DNA of 59,749 bases from Alkalinema sp. FACHB-956 (lineage in GTDB: Bacteria; Cyanobacteriota; Cyanobacteriia; Leptolyngbyales; Leptolyngbyaceae). The position numbers were made by a program, and so were the translations under genes. Shown here piece by piece: positions 6,257 to 16,500 of the stretch; positions within the stretch are counted from its first letter, which is position 1, and each line of letters begins with the position of its first letter. Under the pieces are notes generated by a model. The model did not search any database. It was not told the DNA's origin and was given only the letters and a program-made list of their open reading frames with translations. Location of the stretch: assembly GCF_014697025.1 (NCBI RefSeq), contig NZ_JACJRC010000032.1, positions 1 through 59,749 on the forward strand, written 5' to 3'.

Positions 6257-8905
6257 CTAGTCAAGAGACTCCCGCAGTAGGGACAAATCCCGCTGACATT
6301 CCTGATAAACTTCAAGCTGCAAAGCAGCTTGCTCTGGGGTCAGGCGTTGCTTTTGCTCCCAATCTTCCAGTAGTGAGTTGAGTAAGTACAAATAATCCTC
6401 AGTGATCCGTTGCATTGATGTAAGCCTCTGTTGAAACAGGTGCTCTACCAAGGTGGATATTGACTGTCTCATACGATCGATATTTTCAGTAGTAGCAAGC
6501 TGTTGAAAACCTGCATTCAGAACGTCTTTTTTGATAGTTTCGAAATCCGGTGGTGCAAAGAAGCCTAAGGTGCCTCCGATCGCGGTACCAAGTGCCGCTC
6601 CAGCCGCCGCAATTCCTGCGATCGCTGCTCCCGACAGAACAATGGGGAAAAACGCAATTGAACTCACGGCAAAAGCTAGCCCTCCTACAACAACTCCACC
6701 AGCCCCTAGGCCAACACCACTACCAATTCCCGTATTCCACATCGTTTCCCAATCATCTGCATCCATTTTCTTGTGTAGCTTAAGCTGCGGAAAAATCTTT
6801 TGGACTTCTAAATTTAATTGATTCTCTAGGTAGGAGCCAATTTCACCATCAATCGCTGCTAAGTTATCTTGAAACTCCACAAGCATTTGATGAATCCCAT
6901 AGTCAAAATCCTTCAAGACCGGAAGCAAATTTCTCTGCAGTGCTTCCTTTTCCGTCCATTCTTGGAGCGTTGTATTAGTATCATCTTGGAACTTAGCTAG
7001 AAATGCCTGTTGAATTTTGCCTTTCTCAGTATGCTGCGTTGACCATTCTTTCGAACACTGTTGAAGAGTGTCTTGAAATTGAGCATCCAAAAAGCAGCTT
7101 AATCGTCCCAGGATATTTTGCTGTTGTTCCGCTTGTGTTCTGGTAATGTCAATTTCCAGTTTGCTCACATATCCCACCGCTTGACCTATCTGCTCAATAA
7201 TTTTCTGTTTATTGGCCGCCGAAATTATGATCTCTCCTTCAATCACTTTCCTATGCTCTTGAATTTCCTCTTCAATTTGCTGAAGTAATCCATACAAAGG
7301 CGAAACAATTTTTTTGAGTTTAACTGTACCCCTTTCTTCGGTTAGAAACGCTTGGAGCAATCGAGAAAAGTTTTGCAGTCCCTGGACATACGGATCACCC
7401 ATTTCACCTTTGATGATGGCATCTAAAGCTGCTTGCGCAGAGATGAAATGTAAGCGTTCCGGTTGACTCAGAATCGGATTCTCACCGAGAAGAAACCGCT
7501 CAAACAATTGCTGTACCTGTTGCCGATCTTGTTGACGCCGCAACAGATCCATAAAGTTCACTAGGACAAATAAATTATTAACAGGTTGCGCTGTTTGGCC
7601 GTAATTTAAGCATTTTCTCACATCTAGTAATAGCTCGCGTTCCCCTTGGGTTAGAGGCCGTTGAGCATTCACCAGAAAAATCACTGCATCCACATTGTCG
7701 AGCAGTTGCTGGGTTAATCGACTCCGTTCTGGATGCTCATTTAAACCGGGGGAATCCACTAACTCCACGCCCTGTTTGCATAGCGTTAATTGAGGATGTT
7801 CCAATACCAACTCGAAGAGATCTGCATTCGCTAATGCATCCTCGCGATTTCCCAAAGCGGCATCCTCAGAAAGCGCTGCTTTTTCCTGGTACTGGTCAAA
7901 GGGCATTTCTTCCTCTCGCCCATCCCGATAACGACCAATCACTTGGATTTGCGGCCCATACCGTAAGACCGTAACCGTACCACTACAGGGAATCGCCCGT
8001 ACAGGCTGAATTTCCTCGCCGAGCAAGGCATTGAGTAACGTGGATTTGCCTTGGCTAAATTCACCGACGATCGCCACTCGGAAGATTGCAGAATTCAAAT
8101 TTTGCTGCACTGTAGCAATATCTTCGTAAATCGATTTTGGCAAACTGAGATGCTCATCATACTTGTTAAGGAGCAACTCCAGATTTCCAACCACTTGTTT
8201 GAGGCTGTGCTGACGAGTTTGAAACTTCTCCAGATCACTATAATCAGTTGTTATCTTAGAATTAATTGCTGGACTGTCTACTGAGGTCTTGGATTGGGTC
8301 GCTTCTGTTAACAGTCGATCGGAAATTCGTTCTGCGGCTCGACAAAAGACCGGATCCAACGCCCGAAATCTTGCTGGATCAAGCTGAAGTAGAACCTCCA
8401 GCACCAAGTCTGGGTCAGCCGTCATATCTGTAGCCAAAGTAGCTTTAATGGTATGAGTTAACGTAAGGTCAATCTCAGATTGCTGGGCTATTTGCACCAA
8501 ATAGTCTTCTTCTGCGGCATCAATCGTCCCATCTGCCATTGCCAATTCATACCCCAAAGACAACAGCAATAGGATCTCTGACTCTGATAGCTCCTGGGTG
8601 AAAATCCTCAGGGCTTGTAGCTTATGATGCAATTGATGGGCTATCACACCCTTCAACATTAGTTGTAATAAATTGTATAGAGAGCTACTTTTAGGAATAA
8701 ATTCGTTCAAAATAGCAACTAGACGTTTCTTTTCTGCTTCCGTAACCTGTCGATCTGCAAAGGCTACTCCAACCAATAACGTAGACAACGCACTAACAAA
8801 GACCACTAACTTAGAAACCTGGGCTGGAGAAATTTCTTGGTTAGTCAGTTGACTCAGTAACTTCGCAATGGTAGTCCGATCGGTCACAGGAGCAGCAGCA
8901 ATCAT
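6257..8905 (-). CDS. TerB-dynamin fusion GTPase (bacterial dynamin-like protein)
   Basis: 882-residue protein. Residues about 20-155 resemble a duplicated TerB/tellurite-resistance helical domain (FADRQVTEAEKKRLVAIL and MADGTIDAAEEDYLVQIA). A dynamin-superfamily GTPase follows: G1 GEFSQGKST (about 281-289), G3 DSPGLNEH (384-391) and G4 NFMD (about 450-453, where T/NKxD is usual). Long helices make up the stalk. Around 725-790 a Gly/Ala-rich hydrophobic hairpin (GSGVGLGAGGVVVGGLAF) is a probable membrane paddle. Bacterial dynamins remodel membranes in a GTP-dependent way, and some act in stress or phage tolerance. I prefer ATG 8905 to a TTG at 8926. Likely operonic with the next gene. Confidence 0.85.
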   Translation of the reverse strand: MIAAAPVTDRTTIAKLLSQLTNQEISPAQVSKLVVFVSALSTLLVGVAFADRQVTEAEKKRLVAILNEFIPKSSSLYNLLQLMLKGVIAHQLHHKLQALRIFTQELSESEILLLLSLGYELAMADGTIDAAEEDYLVQIAQQSEIDLTLTHTIKATLATDMTADPDLVLEVLLQLDPARFRALDPVFCRAAERISDRLLTEATQSKTSVDSPAINSKITTDYSDLEKFQTRQHSLKQVVGNLELLLNKYDEHLSLPKSIYEDIATVQQNLNSAIFRVAIVGEFSQGKSTLLNALLGEEIQPVRAIPCSGTVTVLRYGPQIQVIGRYRDGREEEMPFDQYQEKAALSEDAALGNREDALANADLFELVLEHPQLTLCKQGVELVDSPGLNEHPERSRLTQQLLDNVDAVIFLVNAQRPLTQGERELLLDVRKCLNYGQTAQPVNNLFVLVNFMDLLRRQQDRQQVQQLFERFLLGENPILSQPERLHFISAQAALDAIIKGEMGDPYVQGLQNFSRLLQAFLTEERGTVKLKKIVSPLYGLLQQIEEEIQEHRKVIEGEIIISAANKQKIIEQIGQAVGYVSKLEIDITRTQAEQQQNILGRLSCFLDAQFQDTLQQCSKEWSTQHTEKGKIQQAFLAKFQDDTNTTLQEWTEKEALQRNLLPVLKDFDYGIHQMLVEFQDNLAAIDGEIGSYLENQLNLEVQKIFPQLKLHKKMDADDWETMWNTGIGSGVGLGAGGVVVGGLAFAVSSIAFFPIVLSGAAIAGIAAAGAALGTAIGGTLGFFAPPDFETIKKDVLNAGFQQLATTENIDRMRQSISTLVEHLFQQRLTSMQRITEDYLYLLNSLLEDWEQKQRLTPEQAALQLEVYQECQRDLSLLRESLD

Positions 8906-9014
8906 AGAAGAACCCACACAAGTCAAAACTTAGGGTATTTTGCCCATTCTGGTTCTCAGTATTGACAGGTTCAAAGAAAAAATCTCCCTACGCCTCCCTG
9001 GGTTTTAGCTCTTT

Positions 9015-9098
9015 TCAAAATTGAGTGTAGGCAATCAAAACCCATTCTCTATCGTAACGGTTGCGAATTTCTTCTAAAGTGAGAATTCCAGTTGCCAT
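9015..9098 (-). pseudogene. remnant of small conserved gene
   Basis: From ATG 9098 the frame gives MATGILTLEEIRNRYDREWV and a few more residues, then stops after 27 codons. It resembles the first third of short cyanobacterial proteins that begin with an EIxxRYDxEWVLI-type motif and often sit beside retropepsin-like genes, as at 41155-41788. Just upstream on the same strand (about 9120-9200) is another short frame starting MDHSKDIDSLAWVKM. This looks like a decayed cassette. The family assignment is from memory of the motif only. Confidence 0.35.
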
Positions 9099-9292
9099 GG
9101 GTTTGGCTAACTCAGCATCCTAATTGTAGAAAACTGTTCTAGAGGGTTTAGGCATCTTCACCCAAGCAAGAGAGTCAATATCCTTGCTATGATCCATTTA
9201 GAGATGATCAAGATCGTAAGAGGATCGTAAATTGTATTCTTTGAGTAGCTTGCAACCATCTGGCAAGCATTGTCTATGTTTAACCATAACCT

Positions 9293-10462
9293 ATGCCCCA
9301 GCCTCAACGACTTGTTTTAATCGGGGGTGGCCATAGCCACGCGATCGCCCTGCGGTTGTGGGGGATGCAACCCTTACCCCATGTGCAAGTCACGCTCATC
9401 AGCGATGTCACCGAAGCCCCCTATTCCGGCATGTTACCAGGACATCTTGCTGGATTCTATCGCCACCAGGATTGCCATATTGATTTACGATCACTCGCAA
9501 CATTTGCCAACGCAACATTAATTTTAGATTCTGCGATCGGTATTGATAGCAATCAACAAAAAGTAATCTGCCAAAATCACGATCCCATTGCCTTTGATAT
9601 TCTCTCCATTGACATCGGCAGCACTCCCCAGATTCCCCATGAACCTAATTCGTTCATTATTCCTGCCAAACCCGTTCCGCAGTTTCTCACCTGGTGGAAA
9701 CAGCTTTGCGATCGTATTCAACAAACCTCTCACCCAACCATCACCCTCAGCATCATCGGCGGTGGTGTGGGTGGGGTAGAACTCGCCCTCAACCTACAAG
9801 CCCGCCTCGCCCAACTGATGGATCCTACACAAATTCAGATCCACCTCTTCCATCGCAGCCCCGACCTTCTACCCCAGCAAGCCCCTTGGGTGCAACACTA
9901 TCTCCAGCAGCAACTGCAAGCACGCCAGATCCAGCTTTACCTCAACGAAACCGTCACCGCCGCGATCGCCCCAACCGTCCACTGCGCCTCCGGTTTGACC
10001 GTGACCTGTGATGCCAGCCTCTGGGTCACCCAAGCCACCGCCCCAGCATGGCTCCGCACAACGGGATTGGCACTGGACGATCGGGGATTTATTGCCGTCA
10101 ATGCAGCCCTGCAATCCCCATCCCATCCCCACATTTTCGCAGCGGGCGATATTGCTACTCTGATCGATCGGCCCTGCCCCAAGGCGGGCGTCTTTGCCGT
10201 GCGCCAGGGCCCCCCGTTATTCCAGAACCTACGCCACGCCCTGCAAGGTCAGCCCCTCCAGGCGTATCACCCCCAACGACGTTACCTGAGCCTGATTGGC
10301 ACGGGCGATCGATCAGCGGTGGCCACCTGGGGCCGTTGGGGCTGGGCATCGCCGTTGTGCTGGTGGTGGAAGGATTGGATCGATCGACGCTTCATGCGAC
10401 AATTTCAGACACTGAAAAATCCCCTCTCCGCAGAAATTCCTACACCCAGCGAACGACCCTGA
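9293..10462 (+). CDS. FAD-dependent pyridine-nucleotide oxidoreductase, SelD-partner type
   Basis: 389-residue NDH-2-like flavoprotein. It has the N-terminal FAD-binding LVLIGGGHSHAIAL, an APYSGMLPGHLAGFY block, a second nucleotide-binding site (IIGGGVGGVELAL, about residue 153) and the FAD-ribityl motif HIFAAGDIATL near 285. The GGGHSHA and PYSGMLPG signatures mark the oxidoreductase that in many cyanobacteria is the N-terminal half of a fusion to selenophosphate synthetase SelD. Here the protein ends after WKDWIDRRFMRQF and no SelD domain follows. It heads a tight run with the next two genes (gaps of 35 and 5 bases). Substrate unknown. Confidence 0.8.
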   Translation: MPQPQRLVLIGGGHSHAIALRLWGMQPLPHVQVTLISDVTEAPYSGMLPGHLAGFYRHQDCHIDLRSLATFANATLILDSAIGIDSNQQKVICQNHDPIAFDILSIDIGSTPQIPHEPNSFIIPAKPVPQFLTWWKQLCDRIQQTSHPTITLSIIGGGVGGVELALNLQARLAQLMDPTQIQIHLFHRSPDLLPQQAPWVQHYLQQQLQARQIQLYLNETVTAAIAPTVHCASGLTVTCDASLWVTQATAPAWLRTTGLALDDRGFIAVNAALQSPSHPHIFAAGDIATLIDRPCPKAGVFAVRQGPPLFQNLRHALQGQPLQAYHPQRRYLSLIGTGDRSAVATWGRWGWASPLCWWWKDWIDRRFMRQFQTLKNPLSAEIPTPSERP

Positions 10463-10497
10463 GCTAGGGTTAAGGCATCGAATTCACCCTAGCAACC

Positions 10498-10860
10498 ATG
10501 CAACTACAACTTTTAGACGATCGCCTGGAAATCCATCTAACGGGCTGGGAACGCCTCTGGGCCTTCCATTTCTCTACCCCGATCACGATTCCTCTCAGCC
10601 ATATCACCCAAGCCTCCACCGAGCCCCCAGCCAGTAGTTGGAAAGAACTTCGGGCTCCCGGTAGCTTTTTGCCAGGGGTGATCAAAGCCGGAACCTACTA
10701 CACCCCTCGGGGCCGCGAATTTTGGTATGTGACCCGCTCGACCGACTACTTAACCCTGGAATTGACGGTTGAACCCTTTCAACGAATCGTACTCAATGTC
10801 GATCGGAGTGTTCCTTGGGCTGATAGGATTAACCATCAGAGAGCGAGATTGCAATCCTAA
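10498..10860 (+). CDS. PH-like small conserved protein
   Basis: 120-residue soluble protein with a beta-rich pattern like bacterial PH domains: a conserved core WKELRAPGSFLPGVIKAGTY then GREFWYVTR and LTLELTVEPFQRIVLNVD. Homologues of this kind are widespread and usually annotated as hypothetical. The function is not known. It lies between the oxidoreductase and the RNA methyltransferase, five bases before the latter, so it is probably co-transcribed. Confidence 0.65.
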   Translation: MQLQLLDDRLEIHLTGWERLWAFHFSTPITIPLSHITQASTEPPASSWKELRAPGSFLPGVIKAGTYYTPRGREFWYVTRSTDYLTLELTVEPFQRIVLNVDRSVPWADRINHQRARLQS

Positions 10861-10865
10861 TCCCA

Positions 10866-11819
10866 ATGGCGCAACCGTCTAATCTCCTATTGAAACTGGC
10901 TAGACAACTGTTTCCTGATGGTGTAGAACGTGATCAATTTGTCGATGCATTAGTGCATCCCAAAGCGTTTCATCCCTGTATCCTCTGGTGCCAGCCCCAG
11001 GCAGAAAGTTTTACCACCCTGCCCCCCCTGGAATGGCAACCTCAGTTTGTCGATCGGCTGCAATTAGGACAACAACCTGGCAAACACCCACTGCACGATC
11101 AAGGGGCTTTTTACTGTTTAGATTTTTCCTCGGTTTTTGCCGCATCGGTGTTGCTGGCCATTGCGCCCACTGTTGCTAAGTGCAAATTAGTCTTTGACAT
11201 GTGCGCCTCTCCCGGCGGCAAAAGCGTGTTTGCGTGGCAAGCCTTGCACCCCGAATTACTCCTGGCCAACGAGGTCATCGGTAAACGCACAGGCGCACTC
11301 ATTTCCAACTTCCGGCGTTGTCATATTAGCCCCTCTGCGGTGATGAGCGTGGATTCGCAAATTCTGGCAGAGGTGATTCCTGCGATCGCCAATGTCGTCT
11401 TAGTCGATGCGCCCTGTAGTGGTCAGTCTCTCCTGGCTAAGGGCATTCCCAATCCGGGCTGCTTCCATCCGGTGAACGTAAATAAAAATGCCAATCGCCA
11501 AAAGCGGATTCTAGCCAATTCCGCCCACCTTGTTGCCTCCCAAGGCTATTTAGTGTACATGACCTGCACCTACGCCCCCGAGGAAAACGAGCGCGTTATC
11601 GAATGGCTCCTAGACCGCTTTCCAGACTTCCAAGCCGTTGAAGTAGACCATTTACACCCCTACCGATCGCACCTCACCGATCTGCCTTGTTATCGAATTT
11701 TTCCCCACGATCGTCTGGGTGCAGGAGCTTTCACCACCCTTTTACAAAATACATCCGGTACCGCCTCAAGACCATTACCTGAAGCATTTCTCAATCAACC
11801 TCGTATTACAGTCATTTAA
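10866..11819 (+). CDS. NOL1/NOP2/Sun-family RNA cytosine-5 methyltransferase
   Basis: 317-residue class I SAM-dependent methyltransferase of the RsmB/NSUN type, which forms m5C in rRNA or tRNA. The SAM-binding motif I is FDMCASPGGKS (about residues 112-122). The motif IV catalytic region is DAPCSGQSLL with its Cys, and the motif VI nucleophile Cys lies in MTCTYAPEENE. It lacks the N-terminal NusB-like domain of RsmB, so it is a short form. Which RNA it modifies cannot be told. It is last in a probable three-gene operon. Confidence 0.85.
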   Translation: MAQPSNLLLKLARQLFPDGVERDQFVDALVHPKAFHPCILWCQPQAESFTTLPPLEWQPQFVDRLQLGQQPGKHPLHDQGAFYCLDFSSVFAASVLLAIAPTVAKCKLVFDMCASPGGKSVFAWQALHPELLLANEVIGKRTGALISNFRRCHISPSAVMSVDSQILAEVIPAIANVVLVDAPCSGQSLLAKGIPNPGCFHPVNVNKNANRQKRILANSAHLVASQGYLVYMTCTYAPEENERVIEWLLDRFPDFQAVEVDHLHPYRSHLTDLPCYRIFPHDRLGAGAFTTLLQNTSGTASRPLPEAFLNQPRITVI

Positions 11820-11902
11820 TATTGGTCATTGAATATCATAGTGATGAGCGATCTGTTGCAAATTCAAATGATTCAATTCCAACCCTGCTACCCACCGCTT
11901 GG

Positions 11903-12796
11903 CTAATCCCATTCGCCCGCCCGTCGATCGAGTTTCATCCAAGCAATACATTTCTGCATTTCGCGGTTCATTGTTGACCGATCGGCTTGATAGCGCCGCC
12001 CATGCCCCGGCAACACCCACTCAAAGGCGTAGGTGGCCAACCGTTCCATCGATCGAATCTGTGCCTCCCAGGAATACCAACAGACTTCCCGAAACCCCAC
12101 CAATTGATTCTGCTTCGGCGACCAAGCTAGATGATCGCCACTGAAAAGAATCCGATCGTCGTAGAGTAGAACTGTGTGACCTTCCGTGTGCCCCGGAACC
12201 GGAATGATGCGCACATCCGGGGCGAGTTCGTAGGGTTCCGAACCCGTCAGTTGCATTTCCACCGTTTCCGTCTTTGGGGTGATTTCATCACGATGGAGAA
12301 TGCGATCGCACTGAAAATGATCCCGAAATTTTTGGTGATCGGCCACATCGTCCCGATGGGTGAGATAGAGATATCGAATGCCGCCCAGTTTTTCCAACTG
12401 CTTGACCAATGGGGGTGCAAACCGGGGAGAGTCTACTAAAATATTGCCTTCCGATTGCACAATTAGATAACTTGCGGCCCCAAAGGAACTTTCAGCATGG
12501 TAGCCGCAATGGTAAACATGATCGACAATGGGAATGGGAATACTGGAATGAACGGATTGGATATCCTGCGGTTTCTCCACTGTGCCGATCGAAGCCGTGG
12601 GACAGGACAGCAAGGCTTGCATGGCAGCAAGACGATCACCATCTGACTGCGGTTGGTGATAGACCGCCGATTGCCGATTCTCCCGAGTAAAGACCGTCGG
12701 AGCCATCCAGCGACAGGTATCGCAATCAATGCAAGACTGATCGACATAAAATTCACCCGCAACATTTTCCGATCGCCGATGGGTTAGGTGTGCCAT
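11903..12796 (-). CDS. ferredoxin-metallo-beta-lactamase fusion hydrolase
   Basis: 297 residues. The first ~75 residues form a single-cluster ferredoxin-like domain: CIDCDTC near residue 22 and a fourth Cys in LLSCPTASIG. The rest is a metallo-beta-lactamase fold with the metal motif LTHRDDVADH (THxDDxxDH variant), HTEGHTVLLY, a FSGDHLAW loop and the final LPGHG His. The fold hydrolyses thioesters, lactones, phosphoesters or RNA; the substrate here is unknown. The Fe-S domain suggests redox control or a structural role. Short intergenic spaces separate it from its convergent and divergent neighbours. Confidence 0.85.
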   Translation of the reverse strand: MAHLTHRRSENVAGEFYVDQSCIDCDTCRWMAPTVFTRENRQSAVYHQPQSDGDRLAAMQALLSCPTASIGTVEKPQDIQSVHSSIPIPIVDHVYHCGYHAESSFGAASYLIVQSEGNILVDSPRFAPPLVKQLEKLGGIRYLYLTHRDDVADHQKFRDHFQCDRILHRDEITPKTETVEMQLTGSEPYELAPDVRIIPVPGHTEGHTVLLYDDRILFSGDHLAWSPKQNQLVGFREVCWYSWEAQIRSMERLATYAFEWVLPGHGRRYQADRSTMNREMQKCIAWMKLDRRAGEWD

Positions 12797-12960
12797 CGTA
12801 GTCAGACCTCCTAAAGCGTCAGGGAACCATCCTGCCCCATTCTATCGATTTCAGACCCAGATGACGGCAAACCCATCCCCGAAGGGGGGCAATCCTCACC
12901 CGCCGTGCTCTATGGAGATCGGGCAGAACCCCCTATCATGCTGTTACAGCGGTTTTGTTA

Positions 12961-13032
12961 CAGAGTATTTCACAGAACATTTCGCAGAATATTTCACAGA
13001 ATATTTCACAGAATATTTCACAGAGTATTTCG
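12961..13032 (+). repeat. 12-bp tandem repeat, six units
   Basis: Six consecutive 12-base units of the form CAGA(A/G)(T/C)ATTTC(A/G), three of them identical. Translated in the frame of the downstream gene each gives TEYF, TEHF or AEYF. The array ends at the GGAG ribosome binding site of the gene at 13044, so it forms part of that gene's 5' region. Confidence 0.9.
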
Positions 13033-13043
13033 GAGTTCTCCCC

Positions 13044-13238
13044 ATGCCACAGCTTGTTCCCCCCAGCCCCCGTTGGCGGAAGTTTCTGCTGAAAGCGGCA
13101 GCAGTCGTAACCACTGAAGTAGTTCTAAATGCAGTGGGTTTAGACACGTTAGCGAACTACGTTGAATTTTTAGAAAATCATAGTTCCACTGTCAGTACGA
13201 TCGCTGAAACGGTTTCTAATTGGATTACTTTTGTATAG
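13044..13238 (+). CDS. small conserved cyanobacterial protein
   Basis: 64-residue protein beginning MPQLVPPSPRWRKFLLKAAA, then a hydrophobic AAAVVTTEVVLNAVGLDTLA segment that could be an amphipathic or membrane helix. Function unknown. ATG 13044 is chosen because GGAG lies eight bases upstream. The longer frame from 12861 would include six TEYF repeats encoded by the tandem array and is probably not translated. The array could influence translation. Confidence 0.6.
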   Translation: MPQLVPPSPRWRKFLLKAAAVVTTEVVLNAVGLDTLANYVEFLENHSSTVSTIAETVSNWITFV

Positions 13239-13513
13239 AAGGCTTGCATTTTATCCAGTTAAATTTTTGTTGATCATTTTTTGAAGATAAATGTTTTAGA
13301 ACTCTTTTTTAGCCATCTGTGTTAGCGATCTATGTTAGCAATCTTTAGCATGGGTCATTTCAAACAACTCATTATCTGACATTCGAGCCAATGATCTAGA
13401 AGTTGTACTCGACCATTTGGCTTATTTGATTAAGGAGTGTAAGGAGGTTGGACGACTTCATTATCGGTGTATTAGAGTGTGGGAAAGATCTCTGGTATCC
13501 CGGCTAGGACAGT

Positions 13514-16500
13514 ATGACTTCATCCAACCTGTCATCCACACCTTTAGACCGAAGTCAGCAATTGGAGCGATCGCTCCGCCTGGTCAGAGTATGCCACCAT
13601 ACGCTAGTTCATGCCAAGGAAGAACAGGAACTTTTGCACACCCTGTGTCAGCTCATTGTGGACGTGGGGGGATATTCGTCAGCTTGGGTGAGTTCTCCTG
13701 ATCAGGATGCCGAAGCCATCCACCAGACCTTAAGCAATGCGGGCGATCGATCAGACCCACTTCAACGAGCCGCGATCGCACTACCGCTAATCTACGACAA
13801 TCAGTGCTTTGGCACCCTGCATATTGCCGCAATTGATGTCACTGACATCATTGATGTAGCTGACGTAACTGACGTAATTGAGGCCGCACAGATTGCCCCC
13901 TTCCCGCCGGAAGAGCTTGAGATCCTCACTGAGTTGGCCGATCACTTGAGCTATGGCATTCACACATTACGGCAAACCCAAAAACACCAAGATCTCCAAA
14001 CAGCACTGGAATCACAAATCAAACTCGATCGCCTAATTAACCACCTCACCAGTAGCCTGATTCAAGCATCGCCCCAAGCCATTGATCAATGCATTAACCA
14101 AGCGTTGCGAGCAATTGGCGAATTTGCACAAGTCGATCACAGCTATATTTTTCACTATTCCGACGACCATCTCACCCACAGTATGACCCACGAATGGGTC
14201 GCCGACGGCATTCCCTCTCAGATTCACCATACCCAAAACTTTCCCCTGGCCCAGTTGCCCTGGAGTACAAAACGCCTGCAGAACGGAGAAATTGTCCATA
14301 TCAGCAGCGTTGCCAACCTAGGCCCCGACGCTGATCGCGATCACCAAACCTTTCAGCGCTTTGGTATTCAATCTGCTCTTGCCCTGCCTCTCCGTACTCG
14401 GAACCAAATCATTGGCCTCGTGGGGTTCATTTCCTTTCACCAAGAGCTGCTTTGGCCAGAAGATCATATCCATCTCCTGCGCAGTTTTGCCGATGTATTA
14501 GCCAATGCCCTCCAACGACAACGAGCAGAATGCCAATTACAGGAGAGTGAGCAACGCTATGCATCCTTAGCAGCGGCGGCCCCCGTCGGCATTTTCCGAA
14601 CCAATGGCAGCGGCCACTGCATTTATGTCAACGATCGCTGGAGCCAAATGACGGGCTTATCCCGAGAAGACGCGCTGGGTGACGGTTGGATGGCTTGCTT
14701 ACACCCCGACGATCGGGCACAGGTGATCCAAACCTGGCAGCAGCAACTCCAACACAAAATCCCCTCTAGCACAGAATATCGACTACAACACACCAACGGT
14801 CAAACCCTTTGGGTCTTTTGCCAAGCCGTTGCCGAATATGACACCAGTGGTCAGATTAGCGGTTATGTGGGCACCATAACTGACTTAACCGATCGTAAAC
14901 AGGCAGAACTGTCCCTCCAACAAGCCACCCAAGCCCAGATTCACCTGCAATATCTTGCAGTGGTCATTGAGCAGGTGCCCATCTCCATTGCCCTGTTCGA
15001 TCGCGACATGAACTACCTGGCCGCCAGCCAGCAATGGTTAACGGATTATAAGGTCGATCGACCCTCACTCATTGGTCACAACCATTACGAAATTTTCCCG
15101 GAAATTGGGGAGGATTGGAAAACGGTTCACCAGCGTTGCCTACAGGGAGAATTTGTCAGTCAACTAGAGGAGTGCTTCCAGCGGGTAGACGGCACCCTCC
15201 AATGGATTTCCTGGGATGCGCGCCCTTGGTTTACGCCCACTGGGGAAATTGGCGGGATTCTGCTATTTACCGTCGATATTTCAGAACTCAAACAACTAGA
15301 ACAGCAGCGCCGCGAACAGGAAATCGAAGTATCCCTGGTGTTGCAAGGGGCAAAGGCAGGAACCTGGCGATGGGATCCGGTCAACTGTCATTCCATCTGG
15401 TCTGAGGAAAATTATGGCTTACTGGGGTATGCACCAGGGGATTGCGAAGCATCCTACGAAAATTGGTTAAATGCAGTCCACCCAGAGGATCGAGGTATCG
15501 CTGAAACCTGCATTCAAAAAGCACTAGAGCAAGGCAATGATTTTGCCTTTGAATATCGAGCCTTGCTCCCCGATGGTTCAGAACGGTGGCTGACCTGTCT
15601 GGGACAGGTTTTTTACAACGATCAGCTACAACCTAGCAGCCTGATTGGCATTCAGTTTGATATCAGCGATCGCAAACAAGCAGAACTCGCCCTACAACAA
15701 CTGAATCAGGAACTAGAAACCCGCATCGCCCAACGCACCGCAGAACTCGAAGCAAGTGAAGAACGATTACGCCTTGCGCTGGAATCGGCCAATCAAGGCA
15801 TGTACGATCTCAATCTCCAAACGGGAAAAGTCTGGGTTAACCCAGAATATGCCACGATGCTGGGCTACGATCCAGTCACGTTTGAAGAAACCAACGCCAA
15901 TTGGGCTGATCGTCTCCATCCTGCCGATCGCGACTTGATTACACAGACCTACCACAACTACATCACCGGAACCATTCCAGAATACAAAGCAGAATTTCGT
16001 CAACGCACTCCTACAGGTAATTGGAAATGGATTCTCTCCCTCGGGAAAATTGTTGCCTGGGATGAACAGGGGAACCCTCTGCGCATGGTTGGCACCCACA
16101 CCGATATCACCGATCGCAAACAAGCCGAAGAAGAACGCCTCAAATCAGCCCAACTACAACAGGAACTAAATCTTTTAGAAAGCCTTCTGGATACTGTCCT
16201 AGCAGGTTATTGGGACTGGGATATTGCCAATCATACGGAATACATGAGTCCTGGTTTAAAGAAAATGCTGGGCTACGAAAATGACGAACTAGCAAACGTT
16301 CCAGAAACTTGGCAAAATCTAATTTTTCAGGAAGATCTCCCCAAGGTTTTTGAGAGTTTTGAGCGCCACGTCCAAAGCCATGGAACCCTTCCCCACTACA
16401 ACGAAGTGCGCTATCACCATAAAGATGGTTCGACGGTTTGGGTGATCTGTGCCGGACGAGTGATTGAGTGGGATGCCAGCGGACAGCCCTTACGCATGAT

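Noticed and set aside
12861-13043. Upstream ATG for the 64-residue protein
   Set aside because: It would translate the 12-bp array; the ATG at 13044 has a well-placed GGAG.
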